Positions 1 through 7,600 of a DNA stretch of 58,861 bases are shown here, piece after piece. Below the pieces are notes generated by a model. The model was not told the DNA's origin. It saw only the letters and a program-made list of their open reading frames with translations, and made no database searches. The stretch covers positions 1-58,861 of the forward strand of contig NZ_QUDR01000018.1 of the NCBI RefSeq assembly GCF_003477605.1. The letters run 5' to 3'. Every line of letters begins with the position of its first letter. The first letter of the stretch is position 1. The DNA comes from Clostridium sp. AF37-5. GTDB lineage: Bacteria; Bacillota; Clostridia; Lachnospirales; Lachnospiraceae. The position numbers and the translations under genes are program-made.

Positions 1-1484
1 TTGTGGGTTCTTGCCGTCCAATGCGCATAGAGCGTGTGGTTTTCCGCGCGGGTTATCTGTGTATCTTCCGTTACTTTTGTTCCACCGTTTTTTGCCGTGT
101 ACCATCCGTCAAAGGTGTAACCGTATCGGGATGCCGTTGTTAAGGAATAATCCTTATCGAACGTGTTTGGCAGTTCAGCGTCTTTTACCTCTCCTCCATT
201 AGCATCAAAAGATACTGTATAGGTGATTGGTTCCAGAATTGCCTTGAAAATAGAGTTGCAATCTACCGTCATGGTGGTTTCCGGTTCTAATTTCTCCGGT
301 TCTCCTACTGCTTCTCCGTTTGCATTCATTGAATACTTTTCCCAACGAATCAGCTTATATCCAATAGTCGGATAAAAGTTTTCCGGCAGATTTGGTGAAA
401 AAACTTCCTGATAGGAATGTTCTTCATTCTGCACGTTGGTATTCTGATTGTTTCGGAACGAAACCTGATAGACTTCCGGTGTCCATTTGGCGTATACGTC
501 TGTTCCATCCGGAACTTTCAATAAAACGCCGTCTTTGTCGAAAATCTGAGTGTTTTTCTCAAAATATCCTTCAAATACATAGTGGTCTTTCTTTGGCGGA
601 TGGATGTTGCCGAAACTACGGCTTTTCTCATCTTCCTTTCCTTCAAACACATATACCGAGTCATATTTCAGACCACTGCCCCCGCGGTTTACTTCACCGC
701 CATCCGGAGCATCTGCATGAAGCGTAACTTCTTTTGCGGCTGCACCGATGTAAGGGAACTTGTCCGGGTCTTTCAGAATGGCCGGAATGTTAGTTTTGTA
801 CTTTGATTTGTAGATTGTTTTTAAGGTGTTCTCTGGTGTGGTAATCGGACCACGATAAGCAAAATTGTCCGCTATATTGTCCGCCCCATTCAATAAAACA
901 TTAGGCGAATTGCAGTACACAAGATTTTGATTAAAGCAGTTTTTTCCAATAACTTCCAGAGAATCCGGCAAGTAAATATCTACACGGCCTGCATAGCCAT
1001 CATCTGTACTCCCATAAGCCCCCTGACTAAACGCCCAATCATTAACCGTTTTCAGCCCCGTACAAGCCGTGGCGTCAACGACAATGCCTGAACTGGTGAC
1101 GTTGAAGGAGCCGAGAAAAAACGAATCCTTGTTTTTCGCGTCTGCATCTCCTAACGATTCCACCTTGTGATAGGCGATGATTTTTCCATCTTCATTACAT
1201 TCCGGTACTTTATCCGGAATAACGATGTCGTTGGTGATTTTTTTTGAGAAATCACCATTTTGATATACTCCAACTATATGAAGATTCATTGCAGGACTAT
1301 CACTATCACCAGAGATAGCATCATACGCCCATTTTATTTCTCCTTGCGTTTTAGAATTATATCCTTCTACCGGCACTACCGCATTCTGTTTTCCCTCTTT
1401 AATATAACAAGAACCGGCTAACAGGCCGGCAACAAACAATGCGCAGATAGCAAAGGATATAATATTTCTTTTTCTTGCTTTCAT
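1..1484 (-). CDS. Secreted surface protein with LRR-like and InlB-type repeats (C-terminus outside window)
   Basis: The frame stays open from the ATG at 1484 to the left edge, about 494 codons, so the C-terminus is missing. AGGAGATTATTT precedes the ATG. The N-terminus is basic, then hydrophobic (residues ~7-25), ending in AGSC, which could be a weak lipobox; either way it is exported. Residues ~110-190 resemble BspA-type LRR_5 units (LPDSLEVIGKNCF). From ~270 onward there are repeats of the Listeria-Bacteroides InlB type (YTFDGWYTAKNGG, LYAHWT). By family this is a cell-surface adhesin-like protein. The larger gene at 4646 has the same repeat types, so the two probably serve a similar surface role. 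A copy of the AACAGACATATTA promoter element lies about 80 bases upstream. Confidence 0.85.
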   Translation of the reverse strand, partial: MKARKRNIISFAICALFVAGLLAGSCYIKEGKQNAVVPVEGYNSKTQGEIKWAYDAISGDSDSPAMNLHIVGVYQNGDFSKKITNDIVIPDKVPECNEDGKIIAYHKVESLGDADAKNKDSFFLGSFNVTSSGIVVDATACTGLKTVNDWAFSQGAYGSTDDGYAGRVDIYLPDSLEVIGKNCFNQNLVYCNSPNVLLNGADNIADNFAYRGPITTPENTLKTIYKSKYKTNIPAILKDPDKFPYIGAAAKEVTLHADAPDGGEVNRGGSGLKYDSVYVFEGKEDEKSRSFGNIHPPKKDHYVFEGYFEKNTQIFDKDGVLLKVPDGTDVYAKWTPEVYQVSFRNNQNTNVQNEEHSYQEVFSPNLPENFYPTIGYKLIRWEKYSMNANGEAVGEPEKLEPETTMTVDCNSIFKAILEPITYTVSFDANGGEVKDAELPNTFDKDYSLTTASRYGYTFDGWYTAKNGGTKVTEDTQITRAENHTLYAHWTARTH

Positions 1485-1563
1485 AAATAATCTCCTTTCT
1501 TAAAGCGATTCAGTTGTACGGCAGCTAATTACTACCGGACTCCTGTTGTTTTTAGTATAGTAT

Positions 1564-1576
1564 TAATATGTCTGTT
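1564..1576 (-). promoter_or_regulatory. AACAGACATATTA promoter element
   Basis: Perfect 13-base copy, oriented towards the surface-protein gene starting at 1484. The leader is about 80 bases. Confidence 0.75.
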
Positions 1577-1634
1577 AAGTAATTGATACAACTTAACATA
1601 TGAAAAAAAGAGATGGCCCTCTATGAGATAGGGA

Positions 1635-2180
1635 CTATCCCTGTACGGTATCTTTTAAACTTATTTCAGATGGCTCTTCCTTTATAGTATCTTTTATGTT
1701 TTGCCATTCATCTGATATATCATCTGTTTGTTCTTCTTCTAATTTTTCATTAACATTATGTAGCATTGGATACATTCTAATATCATATTTTTGAATATTT
1801 TTCACAATAGCAACTGCGCTTTCGTCTTCTTGTGGATTAAATAAGTACTTTGCTATAATTTCAGGCAACTTCAATAACGAAATTATAATTGTCCCAAAAG
1901 ATGACACAAGCGGTGTTAACGTTGCGGTAATCATATTAAATGAAACATGATTTGATTTTATCATATTTTGTATCATACTGATTGTGTATGTAATTGTATA
2001 ATGAAATGTATACACCAATCCACTTAATATAAACATAACAATAGCAAAAAACAACATCTTCATTATAAACTTTGCCCATGTATTTCGCCGTATTCCATTT
2101 ACATAATTGTTAATTAATTTTGTATATCCATCAGAACGAGCTTCATGTCCTTCTTTCTTTAAATCTTTAATCGTTATCAT
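1635..2180 (-). CDS. Two-helix membrane protein coupled to an ImmA-like peptidase
   Basis: I chose the ATG at 2180 (MITIKDLKKEG), which overlaps the last codons of the upstream peptidase gene, so translation is probably coupled; a longer form from 2198 is possible. The protein is about 181 aa. It has a basic N-terminal third, two hydrophobic segments (~residues 38-65 and ~80-115) and an acidic cytoplasmic tail rich in E and D. I do not recognise the family. Being paired with the HEXXH protein, it may be that protein's membrane partner or substrate; that is inference. A T-rich stretch with a short hairpin follows the stop. Confidence 0.7.
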   Translation of the reverse strand: MITIKDLKKEGHEARSDGYTKLINNYVNGIRRNTWAKFIMKMLFFAIVMFILSGLVYTFHYTITYTISMIQNMIKSNHVSFNMITATLTPLVSSFGTIIISLLKLPEIIAKYLFNPQEDESAVAIVKNIQKYDIRMYPMLHNVNEKLEEEQTDDISDEWQNIKDTIKEEPSEISLKDTVQG

Positions 2181-2868
2181 CGCAAAGTACTTCTCCAATT
2201 CTTTTTATTATAGATGATTTTTTTACCTTAAAGTATCTTGCAAGATATTCAATTACAAAAATTTGGCTTCCATCCGGGTTATATCTTTTATCACAACAAG
2301 CATCTATGTATTGTTTCATAAATAATTCACGCGGCATAAGCAATTCGGCCGCAAAACGGTCTGCTCGTATTTCTTTTTCAGAACAATGATTGTTTTTAGG
2401 ATAAGTTTCCATAAATAAATGATTTTTATTCCGATATTTAGGATTTCCCAAACAATCAAATAAATAATGACCAAGTTCATGAGCTGCTACAAAACGTTGA
2501 TGTTCAAATGGTTCATTTTTATCTGTTGCAATTACTTTGTCATAATCAAGACATTTTTCTGTTGTTCCGTGAACATAAATTACACCAGATATTTTTTTCC
2601 TTAATTTTGACACACCAAACACTTTTAAGCCAAAAGCCTCTATTATTGGTTCAATTGGCGTTTCTCCACGATAATTATAGCCAAGGCATTTCGATATATC
2701 TAATATCTCATGTGCAATTTCGGTCGCCTGCTTTGGCGTAAGATTTTGCACAGACTCGCCTGGTTTTTTCGTGAGATGTTTAATTAAATTTTCAAAGTCC
2801 TTTCGTGCTTCCATTGTCTTATCCTCTTCTTTTTGATTTATCTTATTAAATCTGATTATATTTCCCAT
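2167..2868 (-). CDS. ImmA/IrrE-type zinc metallopeptidase
   Basis: The start at 2868 (MGNIIRFNK) is preceded by GGGGG at good spacing; a longer frame to 2952 would overlap the promoter. The 233-aa protein carries the ImmA/IrrE signature: HELGHYLFD (HEXXH zinc site) followed about 40 residues later by EIRADRFAAELLMP with the third zinc ligand. Known family members cleave a phage- or ICE-type repressor to release expression. No HTH repressor gene is adjacent, so the target is unknown. The gene has a sigma-A-like promoter rather than the element-specific one, which would fit a role in control. It is co-transcribed with the membrane protein at 1635. Confidence 0.85.
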   Translation of the reverse strand: MGNIIRFNKINQKEEDKTMEARKDFENLIKHLTKKPGESVQNLTPKQATEIAHEILDISKCLGYNYRGETPIEPIIEAFGLKVFGVSKLRKKISGVIYVHGTTEKCLDYDKVIATDKNEPFEHQRFVAAHELGHYLFDCLGNPKYRNKNHLFMETYPKNNHCSEKEIRADRFAAELLMPRELFMKQYIDACCDKRYNPDGSQIFVIEYLARYFKVKKSSIIKRIGEVLCDDND

Positions 2869-2967
2869 AGTACAACCCCCTTTTCTGTTACTGTAGTGTA
2901 TCAGATAAGTTGTAGCTTGTCCCATGAAATTTGTCGAATAGATATTATTCATCTATTTGACACTTTT

Positions 2968-2996
2968 ATTATAACAAAAAACTAATTATTTGACAA
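2968..2996 (-). promoter_or_regulatory. Sigma-A-like promoter for ImmA-like gene
   Basis: On the minus strand TTGTCA (2996-2991) and TATAAT (2973-2968) are separated by exactly 17 bases. An inverted pair ATTGACA/TGTCAAAT overlaps the -35 side and could be an operator. Confidence 0.65.
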
Positions 2997-3079
2997 GTTT
3001 TGCAAATTATATTTTTGTCAATCATGTGAATGATTGAAAGTCACTGTATTATCTTTATAATAAAATCTTTCCCCATCTG

Positions 3080-3643
3080 TCATCTATTATATACCTCTGA
3101 AATACGCCTTTTAGCCACAAGAAGAGGCACCCTAAAAATTTGTGATAGCATACTAATTATCATTTCCGGGTCACCAATTCGTTTAAACAATCCTTCATAA
3201 ACATTTTTAAAATGTTCAGCAGGCATCAAGATGCAAGTAGCAAAATAATCCGCTTCTTGTTCTTCTTCTGATTTATCCTTATGAAAATCCACATGCAAAA
3301 AAGCAGTTTTTTTATTTATTCTGTTTTCATCATAATGTAATGCAAAATGTCCGAGTTCGTGTGCAACAATAAATCTTTGTTGGTAATCATCAAGGCTATC
3401 TTCAAATAAAATTTCTTTTATTATAGTATCATTTTCTTTTCGGATTATAATTCCTCCATCTACATTTTCTTCATGAAAAGTGGCAGATGAGACTTCAAAT
3501 CCTTTAGCTCTCGCTAAAATAATAGTATCAATAATTTCATTATCCATTCCCTGTCTAAACTTTTCCGCTTTTTGTTCAATTTCTTTTTTTCGTTCTAGTA
3601 TTAAGCGCATATATACCATACCCTCTATATTTGTTTTTTTCAT
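3080..3643 (-). CDS. Second ImmA/IrrE-type zinc metallopeptidase
   Basis: 187 aa with AGGAGATAGTTAC before the ATG. The catalytic core is AHELGHFALHY (HEXXH), followed by EEEQEADYFATCILMP containing the third ligand glutamate, the arrangement of the IrrE/ImmA family. It is only distantly similar to the neighbour at 2167, so this is not a recent tandem duplication. A family-level role is proteolysis of a transcriptional repressor or HTH partner. The element-type promoter motif at 3794 lies about 150 bases upstream. The C-terminal IAKRRISEVY-like ending is usual for the family. Confidence 0.85.
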   Translation of the reverse strand: MKKTNIEGMVYMRLILERKKEIEQKAEKFRQGMDNEIIDTIILARAKGFEVSSATFHEENVDGGIIIRKENDTIIKEILFEDSLDDYQQRFIVAHELGHFALHYDENRINKKTAFLHVDFHKDKSEEEQEADYFATCILMPAEHFKNVYEGLFKRIGDPEMIISMLSQIFRVPLLVAKRRISEVYNR

Positions 3644-3793
3644 GTAACTATCTCCTATTTTATCAATATATATTTCCCCTTGTCAACTATTATTATGCTC
3701 AAATAATAAGAAAATCCAATACACTATAATAGTAGTATTGTTTTCTAGCACTATATTGTTGCAAAAGAATTGTTAAAATTACATTTCCTTTTT

Positions 3794-3806
3794 TAATATG
3801 TCTGTT
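3794..3806 (-). promoter_or_regulatory. AACAGACATATTA promoter element
   Basis: Perfect copy pointing at the ImmA-like gene starting at 3643. The leader is unusually long (~150 bases). Confidence 0.65.
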
Positions 3807-3828
3807 TGGCATTAATTTAAATGCTCTA

Positions 3829-3858
3829 TTGACAAAATTAGTGTTTAATCTTTATAAT
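3829..3858 (+). promoter_or_regulatory. Sigma-A-like promoter
   Basis: TTGACA (3829-3834), an 18-base spacer, then TATAAT (3853-3858), 35 bases before the start of the 238-aa gene. It lies in the divergent region opposite the motif at 3794. Confidence 0.7.
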
Positions 3859-3892
3859 CTATGTATATTTTTAAGAAAGGAACGATATACAA

Positions 3893-4609
3893 TTGAATGA
3901 TACATCAAAATACGTCACATTATGTCACAACTTAATAGCAGAATACTTAGAGGACGATACTCCTAAGACATTTAATGATTATAAGATGATTTTAAACCAA
4001 ATTTCGTCTACAAAAGGAAAAATGCCGGACCCATTATTTAAGGAGATATTAAATTTTGCAACGGCGCGTCTATTTAATGAGGTCTGGGATTACAATATTA
4101 ATGCTGAAATTTCAGATGATATTGATACAGAAAATTATCTGCAAGAAGCAAAAATTACTTTTGAAATTTTCACAAATGCCGAATTAGCACCTTACCTTGG
4201 AGAATTGCCATCGCCAGATACGGTATCTGATACTGCTAAAAAAAGCATTTTTTCATGTTATCTACTAATGAATGACTATATACATAGTGAAAATGCAGAT
4301 TCCGAAATTGAATTTGACAAATTATCAGATGCTATTGATGACAAGAAAAACATCATACCGCCAGTAATATTCAATAGAATTCAGCATTTTGTTGAATATG
4401 AACTATATGAGATGTGCTATATCGAAGCCGAAGTAGAACAGCTAGGGCCAGAAAAAGCGGTTTTAATAAAGGGCGGAATCCAATTAAAGGACGAAAATGC
4501 AGCTAGAGAACTTATGTATTTATACTTTCAAAAGGTCGAAAAATTATTGGTAAAATTCAATTGTTTTGTGGAAGAAGAATTAAGACCATACTTTCCAGCA
4601 AAAAAATAA
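3893..4609 (+). CDS. Hypothetical acidic protein, 238 aa
   Basis: It starts at a TTG (3893) preceded by AAGAAAGGAACG; no better in-frame ATG exists nearby. The protein is acidic and predicted soluble and helical, with no recognisable motif. It is one of the few plus-strand genes, is divergent from the ImmA-like gene, is driven by a consensus sigma-A promoter and shares a bidirectional terminator with the giant surface protein. The setting suggests a gene expressed independently of the element-wide promoter, possibly regulatory, but nothing in the sequence proves this. Confidence 0.7.
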   Translation: MNDTSKYVTLCHNLIAEYLEDDTPKTFNDYKMILNQISSTKGKMPDPLFKEILNFATARLFNEVWDYNINAEISDDIDTENYLQEAKITFEIFTNAELAPYLGELPSPDTVSDTAKKSIFSCYLLMNDYIHSENADSEIEFDKLSDAIDDKKNIIPPVIFNRIQHFVEYELYEMCYIEAEVEQLGPEKAVLIKGGIQLKDENAARELMYLYFQKVEKLLVKFNCFVEEELRPYFPAKK

Positions 4610-4634
4610 GAGGGAGCTTTTGCCCCCTCTTTTC
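4605..4634. terminator. Bidirectional intrinsic terminator
   Basis: Stem AAGAGGG/CCCTCTT with A-run before and T-run after, placed between the convergent genes ending at 4609 and 4646. Confidence 0.85.
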
Positions 4635-4645
4635 TATTCCAGATT

Positions 4646-7600
4646 TTATTTTCTGACTTTCATCGTCTTAACGAATCCGGTTTTCTTTGTGAACAGTTTC
4701 TTGTATTTCTTCAAATACTTCTTAGGCACTTTAATCTTGGCCTTTTTGCTGATACCCTTAATTGCGTTCTTTCCAACCTTTTTCAAAGAAACGCTCTTAA
4801 TAGTAATCGTTTTCAGTTTCTTGCAGCCCTTAAAGGCGTTTTTAGCGATTGCAGTTACTTTGTACTTTTTGCCGTTAATAGTTACTGTTTTCTGAATCGT
4901 TACCTTTTTCAGCTTTTTACTTGTAACCTTTTTAACGAAAGCACCTTTACCGCTAGCCTGGTATACTACCTTGCCTTTGGTTACGATTGAATGGACTGGC
5001 GTAGAATCATTCACGTGATGAATTTCCTCAGGTTTAGCTGTTGGTGTTGGCTCCGGATTTATAGGTGATGGAGTCGGACCGGTCGGGTCTGGCTCTGGAT
5101 TTGGACTTGGTTCTGGAGTATTCACTCTTGTCCAAATTGCATAAACATCTGCACCATTCACGCCCATAGTAACCTCTGTTACAATATCGCCATCTGTACC
5201 ATCAGGCTCTTCTGCCCAACCAACGAAAGTATAACCAACACGTTCCGGCATTCGCATATTCAACACTGCTTTAGAACCCCAAATAAAGGTATCTTCGCTT
5301 TCCGTAAAGTCCGGTGCTCCTGCATAATTCTGATGGAATCTTACTTTACCGTAGTCACGGTCTAAGATAATCGTAAATGCAGCACCATCTTCTACTTTGT
5401 GTTTCAAAACAGAATCCGGATTTACATGATAGCCGTCCGGTACATGGAAATCATAATTTGCTTCCAATTTAAGGTCAGTACCCTGTACAGCAGAGCCGGT
5501 AGCAACCGTTACTTCATATGTTTCGTCTGCTTTTTGAGTCTTTGTGGTGATTGTATAATTTGTATCACCGGCAGTACCCCATACAGCATATAAAGTAATG
5601 CTTTCCTCTAAATCCGAAATCACATCACCGGCTTTGTATTCCGGTTCTGTTGCCCCCTGAATAGTGGACCAACCAAGGAATACTCTTCCATCACGAGTTG
5701 TCTCGAATCCCGGCAAAGTAATTGTATGACCCTCATAAACTGTCAACGTAGTAGCATCTGTTGTTCCACCATTGCTATCAAAAGCAATTTGATTTCCCTT
5801 CTTGCCATCGTCAACAGCCCAGATTGCATACAAGTGAATCGTTTCTCCGGCAGATGCCAGATTAGCAGCTTTGTATTTGTCATAATACTCAGCATTTGTT
5901 GCTTTTGCATCACGGCTCCATCCAAGGAACTTGTAACCGGTACGTGTAAATGTATTAACGCTTAACTCCTGCTTAATATCAGAAGATAAAGTCTGCACAT
6001 CCATCGTTCCGTTACCACCATTTGCATGATACGTGATAAAGTAATTTGCCGGCTTCCAAACCGCGTATAGAGTTACTGTCTGATTCTTGCCTGCAAGGTC
6101 TTTTACGGTATCTTTGTCCGTATACATTGCTTTTGTGGCATTTCTATCGGTAGACCAACCGAGGAACTGATAGCCTTTTTTGCCAAAAGCATTTTTCGTC
6201 AAATTGACGTTTGTTTTTGTATCAAAGGCATCTGCTTTCATAACGCCTTCTGTTGCTCCGTTGCCATTATAAGCAACTGTATACTGGTCGTGTTTCCATG
6301 ACGCATACAAAATAAGATTCATGGTTCCGTCCCATGTTTTTGTAGATTTTCCGTTTTCGTTAAAGTATTGAACTCCGCCGTTTTCGGAACTGAAATATCC
6401 TACAAAACTATAATCTTCTTTTTCCGGAATCACAATCGGAGGAATCGGTTTGCCGTTTACAACGTAAACTTTTTCGTCTCCGTTAATACCGCCCATTGTG
6501 TTCAACTGAACAACATAAGCCGGTTTTCCGTAAGAAGTACAGGACTTATTCAAGTATGCTTGCGAATAAATATCCGCTGTAGAGTTGGTGTATCCTTTAA
6601 TTTCTGTTCCATTCGGAACTAATGGACCGGCTGGGAATTTACAATTTGGATTCTCTACGCCCAAAACGTTAAGCGTAGAATCTGCAAAAGCATTTTCTCC
6701 AAAACTGATTAAACTATCGCCGGTTGTGAACTCAGTAAGAGCGGTTCCGGCAAAAGCATTTTCGCCAATTGTTTCAAACTGGTCCGTATCTTTTAAGGTT
6801 GTAAGAGAACTACAACCGTTAAACGCATTGTTCGGGACATTCGTTACTCCGCCAAAGGAGACACTGACTAAGCTTTCCGCTTCTTCAAACGCTCCTTCGC
6901 CCAATGTAATCACCGTCTTTGGTAATTCAATTGCAGCAAGTCCAGAATTTGCAAATGCGCTTTCTCCGATTTCAGCTAAAATAGCTTCTTCATCGAACGA
7001 AATTGTTGTTAAATTCTTGCAGCCCTTGAAAGCACCCGCATTGATTTTCTTTAACAACGGTCCAACAGTTACTTCAACAAGATGAGCCGGAGAATCCTGT
7101 ACATAAGAATACTCTTCTGTCTTGTCTTTTTCATATCCAACCATAAGAGAAATCGGATATTCATGCGCCATAGCAAAGTCATATGCTTTACTCTTGTAAT
7201 AGCATTTAACAACTGTACTGTTCGGGAATACGGCGCTGATTTCATCATAAGTAAGGTTTGCATTCATCCCTTCAAAAGTTGCTTCATTGAGAGCGAAGCA
7301 TCCGTTAAATGCCCCTTTTCCAACTAAGACAACAGATTCTGGAATGGAAACTTCTGTTACGTTTGCTTTCGCAAAAGCAAATGCTCCAATATTGGATAAA
7401 ACGCTCTGGTCTTCAAATTCAATGGTCTCTAAAGCGGCAATACTGGAGAAAGCACGTTCTCCGATTGATTGTACCGTATTTGGAATTTCCAATTCGGCAA
7501 TCTTTGTATTATTGAACGCATAAGAACCAATTGTCTGAACGCGTCCCAGAGTAATATCTTTCAAGTTTACGCAGCTATCAAAAGCATTGTTTCCAACACT

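Noticed and set aside
3657..3687. Sigma-A-like promoter (TTGACA, 18 bases, TAAAAT) before the second ImmA gene
   Set aside because: The -10 would overlap the ribosome site of the gene, leaving almost no leader.
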